Below the pieces are notes generated by a model. The model did not search any database, was not told where the DNA came from, and worked only from the letters and a program-made list of their open reading frames with translations. From Alligator mississippiensis (taxonomy: Eukaryota; Chordata; Crocodylia; Alligatoridae), in NCBI RefSeq assembly GCF_030867095.1, contig NC_081826.1:246430251-246494250 (forward strand): DNA of 64,000 nt. Direction: 5' to 3'. Made by a program: the position numbers and the translations under genes. Positions 45,596-56,744 of this stretch are shown piece after piece. Position 1 is the first letter of the stretch. The number at the start of each line of letters is the position of its first letter.

Positions 45596-46855
45596 TGGGT
45601 GCTTTTACATGTGCAAATACTCCAGGGTGGGTTTACTCTAGAGTACATGGAGCTGGTGGGGCAAGCTGGTCCAGACTCCCGGAGCTATTGGAGGAAGCCA
45701 GGGGTAGAGAGCTCAGCAGGATGAGCTCCTGGCAGGCCAAAGGGTTCTCCCCAGGTGATCCATAACCATGGGTACCAGGCCACAGCAGAGGCTTTGGAAG
45801 GCTGCCCATGCTGGAGTAGACACAGCTAAGGCCAAGGTCCTGGGGTGCAAAGATGTCATCCATCTGACACATAAAGGGCATGGACTTTCAGGCAGCACCT
45901 GACTGATGGTTGTGGTCAGTGACAGTGACCCACTGTGCCAGGAAATCCTTGACCTTTATGTAGCATTGGTGTGCCAACTGGTCATGCCCACGTTCCTGCA
46001 TGTGGCTAGCAGACTCTCATAGATGTGTGCGCTGGAGTGCTTGCTCCATGCTGACTGGGTGATGGTCTCAGCCTTACCCTATAATGCCATGAAGTCCACA
46101 GTCTCCTCCTGGGACCAGCTGGGGCCCCAGGAGGCAGTGTGTGGCATCAGAGAAGATGCCAGTGTAACTCCTTCGATGGCTCGCTGGGCCTTTGTCAGGC
46201 AGTCCCAGTGCTCGTAGACCTGGGCAGCTGCCTGCAGTACCCAGAGCAGGGGCATGGCATGGGACAGGAAGGCACGTGGTGAGGGTGTGTTGGGCACCAG
46301 CAATGAGGTCCGGGCAGCCTGAAGCCACCTGCAGTGGGACCCAGTGGCCAGAGGCTGGCTGCAGGTGTCCAAGGGTGCTGCCAGGCACTGCAACAGCCTG
46401 CAGCATCCAACACAGTACAACAGCATGGGCCTGGCAGCCATGTGATGCTGTGGTGCCAGGAACCAGTGCCAGAGCCTAATCAGGCTGCTATAGCTGACCA
46501 AGGGCTTCTACTGTGTGATGCAATGGCCTGCAGCTGGCTGCAGGTGGCCCAGGGCCCCAGTGTTCCCACAGGCTTTTAAAGGTCTGGGGCTGGAGAAGGC
46601 AAAGATCCCCAGGGCCCTTGAGCTAGGCTGAGGGTGGCCTCCTGGTGGTGAGGATGACTGGGCATAAAATTGTTCCCAGTCAGTGTCTACATGTGCATTA
46701 CTGAGCAGTAACTAATTGTGAGTAAATTTCCTATTTGGGTTTACAAGTAGCAAATTTACTCATGATTAGAGCACATTACTGTACAGTAAGCATCTACATA
46801 TGTAGACATGGATGCTTACTGCGGAGTAAGTTACACAGTAAATTACTGCAAGGTA
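45596..46855. mobile_element. DNA element of the gtgcatctacac family with GC-rich core
   Basis: The left edge 'gggtgcttttacatgtgcaa' is a variant of the 21529 terminus. The right 180 bp (46680-46855) follows the right subterminal part of the 21529 element closely: 'gtgtctacatgtgcatt', 'gtagcaaatttactcatgat' versus 'gtagcaaatttactaatgat', then 'cagtaagcat'. The GC-rich core (45630-46650) looks unrelated to the core of the 21529 copy. It gives overlapping frames on both strands (up to 140 codons) that I do not call. The expected right terminus is missing and the palindrome at 46856-46962 takes its place. Confidence 0.7.
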
Positions 46856-46962
46856 ATTATTTTCATCCTATTGGGTTCCTCTACATAAGATGCTTTACAG
46901 CACAGTAAATTATTGTGCCATAAAGCATCTTATGTAGAGGATCCCAATAGGATGAAAATGAT
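46856..46962. mobile_element. 107-bp near-perfect palindromic MITE
   Basis: Two 48-bp arms (46856-46903 and 46915-46962) match at 44 of 48 positions around an 11-nt centre. Each arm holds 'cctctacataagatgcttta', a variant of the family terminus gtgcatctacatgagatgc, and outer 'tttcatcctattggg'. It is effectively two element ends joined head to head, with no interior. Confidence 0.9.
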
Positions 46963-49431
46963 TGATTTAGCACAAAGTCAACAGCCAAGTGCAAAAAAAT
47001 GCTTCCCTCTCTTAACACAGCCAGAAAACACCATTTGCCCTCTTCTTAAATGGAGGACTTTTGCTGTATACCTGAAAGATCACTAAAAGTGGGAAATTTT
47101 AAAACAAAGTTTTCAGATCCCTAACATAGGACAGTCTGCTAGACAACCCTATTTTTAAAAGAAGTGTGATCCTTCTACTTTCCAAGACTGTTTTGCCCTG
47201 GCCCAACTCTGTCTTTCCAAAGGTATTGTACTGGAATCAGTACCCACTCCTCACTTTCATCCATGGAGAGTGGGCTTTATACCAGAAGTTAAATGAATAA
47301 TAATAAAATTAAAAAAAAAATGTGAATGCTCAGGCGAGTAAGCCTAACTGCTACTGTAAAATGAATTGGTAGTTGGCTTTCACATTTATACACAAATACT
47401 GTTCAATGAAATTCTCAAATAAATCTTCTTTTCTAGCTCCTTTCTCTAAACAAATGGGATTCTTGGGAATCCCAGAGCATTTTTGGGAAGTGGTAAATTG
47501 ACCCATGTACTTTCAGACAGAGAAAATTGTAAGCAATGGAGCTACTCCCCTGATTCAGGCATTTGCATCACTGCAAACAATTTGGGACTCCAGAGATGAA
47601 AGACAAATGTGTGAAGACAAAATGAAAACAAGAAGTTTGGGTTCAGCATGTCTTTCCACCAGTGTATGGCCCTAATCTTGGTCATACGGCCACAACAAGA
47701 AAATACTGAATACACATTCACTAAAGAAAATGCAAATGTTTCAGAACTGATCTGCTTCAGCTATGACAGCTGATTGAAATTATAATGATATTGATAGATG
47801 GCAAATATTAAAATGTATGAGTATAAACATTCTCTTTTATCAAAGCTTTCCAAAGTTAGAACAGTAATAATTTGAAAATGTATGTAGTGAACAAACTTTA
47901 TTTTATTATATTTTAGTAAACAAGCCACCAAAATGATAACCCAGCTCATGGGTCTAGGATGAGCTGCATAACAAAAAAAAAAGCAACTGATTTTATCACA
48001 AAAATGAGGATAGTAAGGAAGACACATGTTAGAGCCTTAATTATATTTTAATGTTCTTTTCTAATGGGCCCCCTTACAACTTAACTAAAGAAAAGTAATT
48101 GGCAAGTGGCATTCTGGAATTACAGTGCTAAAATATGATCTAATTATAGCTGCAATCCTATGCTCAAGGCAGATGCTTTGATGCACTAGATCCAAAACTA
48201 CCCTTAATCTGTTTTGTTGCTCTTGCTTCAGCTTCCTTCTAAAAGTTAATATTTTATATTTATGAAATATATGATATTTTATTGGGATCCCTAAACACCA
48301 AATAGAATTTTACTTTTATCAAATGTAAGAAAGCCATAGGAAGCTCATCATAATTTAAAGTAACATTTTAATGCTGAAAAATGTAGAAATGTTCCCCTAA
48401 TTATTAGGTGAAAGATGCAAGTATTTTTAGTATCCTTTTACCACAGGGAGCAAATATTATTTGCAACAAATGCAATTGTTTCATTTTATTCTGTTTAATT
48501 TTAGAGAATTTAGATTTTGGAAGAAAATTAAAAAAAAAAATTATCACCTTCTAAATTTGAAATTCTTATTTCCACAGGTTGAAATTCAGCATATGGTATA
48601 AACCGTAATGATTCTTTTCTGAATCTAACTTGTTGTATGGTCTTAAGTTTTAGCTGTCTCTTGTATACATGCTGTAAATGTTAAGTTCCTAGGAGAGAAA
48701 GAGAAAGAATTTGAGGAAGTGAGATAGTCTGATAATCTGAAGAGTATAATTCCTGAGGCCTAGTTCTCACCTCATATCAATGTAAATCAAGAACATTGTT
48801 ATTGAAGTCAAAGGAGTTACACTGAAATAAAACCAGTGTGGCTTTTATAGTGTGGAAGCAATGGCATATCATAGCACTGGTGTAAAAATAGGAGCAAAGG
48901 ATTTTTAAAGTGAATGAGAAAAAAAGCCATTTCAATCTAATAATTCATATTACTCTCAAGACAAAACTTAACTAAAATTCATACATAATATTGCTACTTA
49001 CATTTACATTTAAATGATTAAAATAACTTCCAGCAGCACTTTATTTTGTTTATAAAGTGTTAATACAAATAAAGTAATTAGTTCTCTTTAATGGATTTGC
49101 ATTCAATCTCTGGGTAACATTTTCAACCAGTCCCCTACTTGCCTACATAATTGATTTTGTACTTTTATAGTATTTTTTATTATTATTATTATTATTTTCA
49201 GGACAAAAAAAAATAAAGTAATTGTTTGCCTCTTTGAGACTAAAACCATTTCACTCAGGAAATAATTTGAGTTTGTTTAACAGACAGACAAGAAAAAAAA
49301 AAAAAGAGTCCAAAGCAGAGCTTTCTTATTTAGTTTCAAAATATTCACCTTTTTTCTCAGTTTCAGCAGTATATTAATGGAAAAAAGGATGGGGGAATGA
49401 AGAGGAAAAGAAAAGCCCTAATAGGAAAGTT
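46963..49431. other. AT-rich unique sequence with simple repeats
   Basis: No gene is supported. A (TTA)n run lies at 49177-49197. 48755-48850 resembles the old 'attgaagtcaaaggagttac' sauropsid repeat. The minus frame at 47761-48027 is low complexity. Confidence 0.5.
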
Positions 49432-49782
49432 AGTAGGCCTGTGCAAATAGGGAAGTATTTGATTTGGATTTGGATTCAGTCAATTCGGAGGACAGTGATT
49501 TGATCTGGAGATTCAGATCACTGTCCCAAAAGGATTCCAAAGCCAATTTGGCCAAAGATTCATCGCTGTTTCAGATAGATTCGGTGATTTGGCCATAGAC
49601 TATAATAGGGATTTACTGAAATACCCATAACTTTGTCATTTTTTGGCAGATTTGTATGAAAACAGCAGGGATGGTAGCCCCTTCTGGGGCCATGAAGGCT
49701 GCCAGGTTTCAAGGAGATAGGTGTAAGGGTTTCTGGGAAACTGTACCTCAAGCTTCTGAAAGTAAAACTCATGACATTTGTG

Positions 49783-49825
<43 letters not shown>

Positions 49826-50185
49826 GGCACAGCAGGATGAAAGCAGCGGGGATGGTTGCCTTTAACAGGGGCCCTTCCTGGTGCTCATGCACAAATAGAT
49901 CACAAAAGGGACAGAAAGGATGCAGACAGAGGCTTATGTGGACCCCATCCCTCCTCCAGAGCACTATGATTGGAAGGGGACTCAGGGAAAGATCACAGTC
50001 ACTGGCCAGCTACAGATGTCAGTCTTCCCCCCCTGCTCTCTCTCCCTCTTCTCAGTTTCTGTTCCCTTGAAAGACTGCCTTCCAAATCTTTTTCTGAATT
50101 GTTTCGGAGGCTCTGAATCAATTCAGAAGGGGTTTTTGGTCTCCCAATTCAATTCAGATTCGGTGATTTGGCCTCTGACAAAGTA
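49432..50185. mobile_element. 'gattcggtgatttggcc' family element, copy 1
   Basis: Begins 'taggcctgtgcaaataggga' followed by repeated 'gatttggatt' words. It contains 'attcggtgatttggccatag' and ends with 'attcggtgatttggcctctg'. It shares an exact 18-mer 'ctctgaatcaattcagaa' (50111-50128) with copy 2 at 54921-54938, and its left edge matches the right edge of copy 2 in inverse. A TG microsatellite has grown in the middle. No transposase is seen; family not named. Confidence 0.7.
49787..49823 (+). repeat. (TG)n microsatellite
   Basis: 37 bp of uninterrupted TG units inside the 49432-50185 element. Open frames reading THTHTH or CVCVCV across it are artefacts. Confidence 0.97.
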
Positions 50186-50239
50186 TATGTTGTAACAATA
50201 TGGCTCCCCAGCTAAAGGATTTTAGTTTGGTAATACATT

Positions 50240-51015
50240 TAAAAAAAAAGGAGAAACCGCTATGATCATCTAATCTCCCCTTCTGATTAACACCATTTTT
50301 GGGATTTCCATTACTAATCCTTTTTTAAAAGGATACATGACTTTTGGAAGAGAGCACTCCAGTTTTCTGTTAAAAAATCCTAGTGGTGAAGAATCTATAA
50401 GCCCCCTTGGTAAGTTGTTTCAGTGTTTATTTACTCTCACTGTTAAAAATGTGCATCTTATGTTTAAACTACTTTTTCTAGCTCCAATCTCTAGATATTG
50501 GATTTTTCTATACTTGTGTCCCCTGGGCTGAAAAGGCCTCTGTTGCCAAATTTCTGTTTCCCAGTTCAAATAACACAGAAGCATTTTATAAACTAAATAG
50601 ATTGAGTTGTTTGTATTGTTCATCAAAAGACATGCTTTTCAATGCTTTATTTTTTTTTCTTCTGGCTCTTCTCTGAGTCATCTGCACTTATTAACATGAT
50701 TCTTAAGTTATAGATACCAGAACTAGACAGAGTTCTCCAGTACTGAGCTCAACATCATATACAAACTACTTTCGCTATTTACTCCATATTTTGATTAGTT
50801 TTTTTGGACACACAATTGAACAGGAAGTCATGATCACTGACTCCCGCCTTTTTCAGAGTTTCAGCTTCCCAAGATAGAGTACCCTTTCTTTGTAAGCATG
50901 GCCTGAATTTTCTTTTTATCCCTTGTTGTATGGCTTTAATTTGTTGTATTGTAACACATATGCTTGCCCAGTTTACCAAATGATCCCTATCATTCTGTAT
51001 TAGTCACCCAATAAA
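50240..51015 (-). mobile_element. Old CR1-like relic
   Basis: Minus-strand remnant of a CR1-group LINE. The plus-strand text 'ttggtaagttgtttcagtgt', then 'ctcactgttaaaaatgtg', follows the usual CR1 layout (gggtaacctgttccagtgtt ... gtaaagaag). Later come 'ctggctcttctctgagtcat' and a 'ccaaatgatccctatcattc' region. It is much more diverged than the other CR1 copies and has no readable protein, so it is an early insertion. Confidence 0.6.
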
Positions 51016-51388
51016 GGTCTAATATGGGGGTGGGCTAAAAATAGGCCAGTCAAAGTCAGGGAAGTAGGACTAGCAGAGCCCCAGGGTTTGGATGAGTGCC
51101 TGGGCTTTCACAGCCCAAGGGTTTTGCTATGAACAAGTACAGGCATTTGCTAAATCAGTTAACCCTTCCTTAATCTAAGCTAGTGTTCCATTTTTTGGCT
51201 GAAAGTAACTTTCCAAATGCCTGCATGAGTGGGCATTTAGATGCGGTAGGTTGACCTAAATCTAATGCCTGTACATGCCCTTTGAAACACAACTGGCCAA
51301 AGGCGATTCTCTTGTTACACTTACATTTTTAAATGTTTTGTAAATATTTAATAAGCACTATGTTGATGCTATATTGTGCTAGCTTTTG

Positions 51389-51637
51389 GGAGTGTCTACA
51401 TGAGATGCTTACTGCACAGTAGCCTAACAACACTGTGCAGTAGCAGGCAAATCAAAAACTGTGCCAATACGCTACGGTGCAGTGGTATTCAGCTACTGCA
51501 TAGTAAGCATCCCAAAAAAACTGTGTGCCGGTGCTACTGCACAGTAACTGTAATTACTATACATTTAGTTAGTAGTTCATTAAGCAAGTACTAAACTACG
51601 TGCGGTAACTATGGCTCATTAATGAACGTGTAGACAT
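51389..51637. mobile_element. Short DNA element of the 672-bp-position family
   Basis: 'gagtgtctacatgagatgct' at the left and 'gaacgtgtagacatt' at the right are inverted ends. The inside has 'actgcacagtagc', 'actgtgcagtagc' and 'aagtactaaac' words, as in 672-879. About 250 bp, non-coding. Confidence 0.75.
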
Positions 51638-51791
51638 TACAAAAAGTTATTGTATTAACAGTCTTACCTTTGTCCTCCAAACCTATGATTTCATGAGGAA
51701 AAAAAAAATCAGATATTGAGTTAATTTGAAAAGATCTATTTTCCATAAACATAGATTGACATTCATTCTACTTCCCTCCTTAAATTCATTA

Positions 51792-52063
51792 TGAGTGCAT
51801 CTACACATTGCCCTGTGGCAACGTAGCAATGTGCTATGTTGCTGTATGGTGTGCTATGGCAATGTAACCACCAGGTGTGTCTATATGTGACCACTAGCTA
51901 CGTTGCTGTAGTGGTGTGCTCCCTGGGCATAGAGAACTGCTATGGCAACACAGTGGTGAAATTTAACCGTGTTCTGTGTGCATGGCACAGTTACCGCCCA
52001 TACTGTGCCGTGATTTTGTACTTCCAAAAAAGAAACACGAAAGCACAGCTGCGTGTAGACTCC
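51792..52063. mobile_element. Short DNA element, related termini
   Basis: Left 'gagtgcatctacacattgcc', right 'gctgcgtgtagactcccc'. The ends are inverted (gtgcatctacac versus gtctacacgc). Inside are several 'gctatg(t/g)' and 'ggcaacgtagc' words forming partial palindromes. About 270 bp, non-coding. Its interior differs from that of the 51389 copy 150 bp away. Confidence 0.7.
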
Positions 52064-54194
52064 CCCTATTACATATATCCCAAATCAGACTTAATGTTCA
52101 ATCACATACCTCCATTTTGATACAGCCCATCACTTTGTCCTTTTCCCTTTATCACCAGTTTTTTTTTCCCTCCTTCCCCTTTGGTAACAACAATGTGAGC
52201 ACATCTTTGTTTGTTTGTTTTTAGAAGGAGCGGGGGATTCATTCTTTCAATATTCCAAATCCATTCTAACAAAGTTAGACCCATCCAGATCTCCTTAATA
52301 ATAGTGAGAAGTACTTTATTGCATAAGAAATTCTATCTGAATGATTTCTACACGTTGTGTTTTATCTTGTGCATTGTGATCATTTCAATGGGCTCTCTCA
52401 CAGGTTACGCTTCCAGTCCTTGCAAGTTGGAGAACCAGATTTTGGTTTTGTTTTATATTTTGTTTTTATCTCACTCTGTGCCCAGAAGATAAATCAAACT
52501 GTATCCCAGAGATTGCACACAGCTTGCCTGAACTTGAGGCAGTGCTCATTGTCAGAATCATTCATCTGAGCAGTCCTCTAGACAACACATAATCAACTTC
52601 TTCCATTTGCTGCAGCTGTTCTTATGAGTTGAGAAAAAAGAAACTGAAGAAACCTTATGGAAAAGGTGAAAAGTGAAACATATAGTACCATGGCAAAGTG
52701 AATGAAATAGCAGGGCAGCTGCTGAAAAATCAGTGGTCTGAAAAATCATGATAGGATACCAAATGAAAGCAGCAGCTTTATGACAGCTAAAATCCAGAAC
52801 CTCAAGGAATCATCCTTGCATAGCCCACAAGATTAAAAATTTGGGGCCATACCTATACCTGAACAAACTAGTCTGCAAGAGGAAGATCAGTTTGTTTTAA
52901 ATTGACTTGTGAAAAAACAAACAAACAAACAAAAACAGTGATTCCAAGCCACAAAATAATGGATTTAGATTCAGAAAGTATTCACCTTAAAATTCAGATT
53001 GTGCTTCACTCGCTTTTAAGATAGAGGTTTGCTATATGCAAAGATGGATATGAAATCAGATTTTAAAGATCCTTTATTTAAGTGGTATTTGGATTTGGGT
53101 CAGGACTCATATGTAACGCTGAGGCAAGCTCTGTCCAGGATATTGCTGAGAGAATTAACACCTCAGAAGTGCCAATTCTGTCAATTGCAATGTTGTTCTG
53201 GCATCAAATCCTGTGTTAATTTACAGCCAGAGCAAACGAACCAAAAATGTTCCATAATTGTTGCTAACCTCAGCAACAGCTCTGTCAGCATCAGGAATGT
53301 CAAGGGATTCTGTGAACTTTTTTGCTATTAGTGATGCATTTGCTGCTCTGAGCTTTTCCACGTGCAGAATTTCAAAAATATCTTTTGCACTATAGGATTT
53401 GAAATATTAGGGGGAAGATACAATAATATTATTCATTTTACAATATTATCAATTACTAATCTTGCTTATCCTTAACAAGACTAATCCTCATATTACTGAA
53501 AAAAAGATTTTTTCAAATTATCTTTTAGTATTTGTAGAAAATAGGTAGACCTCATGGTAAACATATTTTTGAACCCTCATATATTTTTTTTAATATGCCT
53601 GCATTTGTGTGTTCTGGGAAGAAATATAATACCATGAAAAAGGTTGTGTTTGAAAAGTTCCTACACTACTAGAGAGAGAGGATGTACTAAACCTCATATT
53701 TGTAGTTTCAAGTGGTTCAGATAATTCAGATAAATAAGCCTTTTAAAACTTGTTTATTCAAACCCCAACTGATGTTCTGAAATCTTTTGATATTCTGGCC
53801 ATGTCATTGGCTGGAAGCATAAAGTATCACCTGAACAGCTATTGTCAGTACACTGAGAAGGGAGCTACAATACACAATAGAATACATCCCTGGAAACACT
53901 TCATTCACTCATTTCATTTCCCCTTTTCCATTAAAAAGGAAAAAGAAAATAAGCCTTGCTTTTTGTCTCAAAAGCTACTCTCAGCTTCCCCACCCCATTT
54001 TCTTCATTTTTCTGGGGAACTGTCTACCTAGAAATAGATCAGGTTGAGATGGGTTTGGGCACTACACTGGAAGTTAGCAGGTACGTAAAAGCACGTTTTA
54101 GAAAAAAAAGTAATGATCATATCAACATTACTATTTGAATGAATAGGAAATATCAAAAGTCAGTATTATAAATGGAAGGAAATGGGAAAAAAAA
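52064..54194. other. AT-rich unique sequence
   Basis: Simple runs (TTTG)n at 52204-52222 and (AAAC)n at 52914-52936. A 100-codon frame at 53029-53331 has no recognised motif and no supporting context; I do not call it. Nothing else is seen. Confidence 0.5.
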
Positions 54195-54880
54195 GTTGGG
54201 ACTGTGGGGAGGTCCCCCTAGCGGACTCCAAGATGAACATGAGTCGGCAGTGTGATGAAGCCATCAGAAAAGCTAATGGCACTTTATCGTGCATCAACAG
54301 ATGCATGATGAATAGATCCAAAGAGGTGATACTTCCCCTCTATCGGGCGCTGGTCAGACCGCAGTTGGAGTACTGCATGCAATTCTGGGCACCGCACTTC
54401 AAGAGGGATGCGGATAACTTGGAGAGGGTCCAGAGAAGGGCCACTCGTATGGTTAAGGGCTTGCAGGCCAAGCCCTATGAGGAGAGACTAGAGAACCTGG
54501 ACCTTTTCAGCCTCCACAAGAAAAGATTGAGAGGCGAACTTGTGGCTGCCTATAAGTTCATCACGGGGGCACAGAAGGGAATTGGTGAGGTTTTATTCAC
54601 CAAGGTGCCCCCAGGGGTTACAAGAAATAATGACCACAAGCTAGCAGAGAGCAGATTTAGACTAGACATTAGGAAGAACTTCTTCACAGTTAGAGTGGCC
54701 AAGGTCTGGAATGGGCTCCCAAGGGAGGTGGTGCTCTCCCCTACCCTGGGGGTCTTCAAGAGGAGGTTGGATATGCATCTAACTGGGGTCATCTAGACCC
54801 AGCACTCTTTCCTGCCTATGCAGGGGGTTGGACTCGATGATCAGTTGAGGTCCCTTCCAACCCTAACATCTATGAATCAA
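54195..54880 (+). mobile_element. CR1 LINE, 5'-truncated, best-preserved copy
   Basis: Plus-strand CR1 containing the segment after the RT, the full ORF2 C-terminus and the 3' tail ('ttggactcgatgatc ... ccctaacatctatgaatca'). The reading frame runs uninterrupted to its natural stop at 54794-54796. The low damage suggests it is the youngest CR1 in the window. Confidence 0.94.
54203..54796 (+). pseudogene. CR1 ORF2 C-terminal frame, intact to stop
   Basis: About 195 codons without a stop. In order: DSKMNMSRQCDEAIRKANGT, LYRALVRPQLEYCMQFWAPH, LERVQRRATRM, YEERLENLDLFSLHKKRLRG, RFRLDIRKNFFTVRVAKVW and NGLPREVV. This segment normally follows the RT domain of CR1 ORF2. The start of the protein (endonuclease, RT) is absent because of 5' truncation, so it cannot act alone. 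The Met at 54182 lies outside the CR1 homology. Confidence 0.92.
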
Positions 54881-55610
54881 ATCAGGAGACCCTTTAATAT
54901 CTCCAAATTGAATCAGAACCCTCTGAATCAATTCAGAAAAAATTCAATGATTTGGCCATAGACACAGCTTTAAATGTTTTTTATATACCTCAAGGTAGCA
55001 GGCAGTTCGTGAATGCTGTGATGGTGGGGTGGATGGAGCATCCCACAGGACCATGGTGGGGTCCCCAGTAAACTCAGCAGCAGACATGGAAGTGGACCAA
55101 AAACACTTCCATTCCACTTCCAGGTCCACTGGGGAGTGTGTAGGGGACCTCCCCCCCCACCTCTGGCTCAGCAACTGGTGCCTCCTGGGTCTGAGGGGGG
55201 GACCCAGGGTCCCCCCCGTGGCTGATCGCCAGACCAGGGGGTGCAGGGGAGGGGGTGGTCTGCATTCTCCCCAGCAGACCTGGAAGTGGACCAGAAGTAC
55301 TTCCGATCCACTTCTGGGTCCACCATCAAGCATGCGGTGGGGCCCCCCCACACTCCTGTGGGACGCTCCATCTGCCCCAGCATCGCAGCATTCACGAGCC
55401 AGAAGTGGTACCTCAAGGTATGTAGAAAAAACATTTAAAGCCGTATCTATGGCCAAATCACTGATTCTCTGAATCAGCATCGAATCTTCAGATTCGAATT
55501 TGGCCGAATCGAATCAGAGACAGCGCTCTAAAGAAACTAATCGAATCACTGTCCCTGATTCAGGCCAAATCCAAATTGAATACAGTCCATTTCGCATACC
55601 CTTAGTATTC
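54881..55610. mobile_element. Foldback element, copy 2 of the 'gattcggtgatttggcc' family
   Basis: It has two long inverted arms, about 54945-55150 and 55261-55470. Both contain a 'tgatttggccatagayacrg' word, then 'ctttaaatgttttt', 'cgtgaatgctg', 'tcccacagga' and 'ccacttccaggtc'. A GC-rich loop lies between. Beyond the arms are 'gattcgaa' words and a right edge 'cgcatacccttag' that is inverse to the left edge of copy 1. Open frames of 147 and 178 codons on opposite strands come from the arms and are not genes. Confidence 0.78.
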
Positions 55611-56744
55611 ATAGAAGAAGGAGCGAGTCTACCCACAAATTGAAGTAATACATACTGCAGAAAATGAAGATTCCTATGGCCCTTAAATTTTGGCACTTTT
55701 TAGAGAAATAACAATAATTCACTCTTGACATGGATCAGTCACCTCTAGGCCCATGTCTCAGACTAGCAGACGTAGATGCTTGGGACAAGAACTGGAAGAA
55801 ATAAGAAATATTTTATTAACTGATTATCAAAGAGAACTAACTATGCTTTGCACCATCTTGATGTTTACAGGATAGTGTCTTGATGGGAGGAAAGGTGCAT
55901 GTCCAAGCTACAACTTTAAAGTATCTTTTTTTTTTCTTGAAAGCACCATTTCTGCTTATCCAGGTTTATATTAAGCCAGCAGTCTTTAATGTGCTTAAAT
56001 CTTGTAACTCACTGTGATATCTCAGTTGTGCTGTCAATTGTGTCTGTTCAAATGTAAAACTGACGGCTATTAACATACTGCTTGGATTGAGACTTGCAAT
56101 ATCATGACTTCTCATGGGATTCCCATATAGACTGATGAGGCGAGTAAACATAATTAATACATGCAAAATACTATATGAGGGGACTTAAATAAAGAACTTC
56201 CTATCACACCATAGAAATGAAAGATTGAAACCAGTTTATTGCTACCCCATCCATTCCCGCTAATGAATCATTATGACATCCATTGTCACGCTCAGATAAT
56301 GTCTGCAACCCTGGCCTGTCTGTGGCCAGAGAGTAGTAAGCACTCTTTCTATCTATTGTCTGGCTCACTCTCTGTTTGACAGTTATTAATCACTAAGGAA
56401 ACATAGAATATTCCATAGCATATTTTAATCAGTGAGCTAGCAGGCCAACTTTCCCCCTGTTCATATATTGTGGTTTGAGGGGCCACAATTACCTGCTTGA
56501 TTTAAATCTCAGCTTCTGTAAGCACAAGCCAGAATGTACAGTTTTCCTAAGTGCAGAAATGTCTAATTATTTAGATAGATATGTTCTTCAAAATTCATTT
56601 TTGTCAACATTTGAAATAAAAACCAACTCCTTGTGTGCTCGATTTCTGGTGATGGTAAAAAATAGTCTCACAACATGAGATTCCATGTAATGCATACAGT
56701 GGTGGTGATGAGGTGTCTTCCTCATACATCATGACCCCTTTCAT
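55611..56744. other. Unique sequence, possibly constrained in part
   Basis: No coding gene is seen. 56220-56520 is high complexity with few homopolymers ('cattcccgctaatgaatcat', 'ctggcctgtctgtggccaga') and could be conserved non-coding DNA. This is a visual impression only. Confidence 0.4.

Noticed and set aside
46079-46501. 140-codon minus-strand frame and overlapping plus frames
   Set aside because: GC-rich core of a DNA element; frames in four phases with no domain.
49560-49964. 134-codon frame with THTHTH run
   Set aside because: Crosses a TG microsatellite and two separate repeat segments.
53029-53331. 100-codon frame with several cysteines
   Set aside because: No known spacing of cysteines, no splice or promoter context, and no recognised similarity; could not be supported.
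54944-55480. 178-codon minus-strand and 147-codon plus-strand frames
   Set aside because: Both are readings through the inverted arms of a foldback element.
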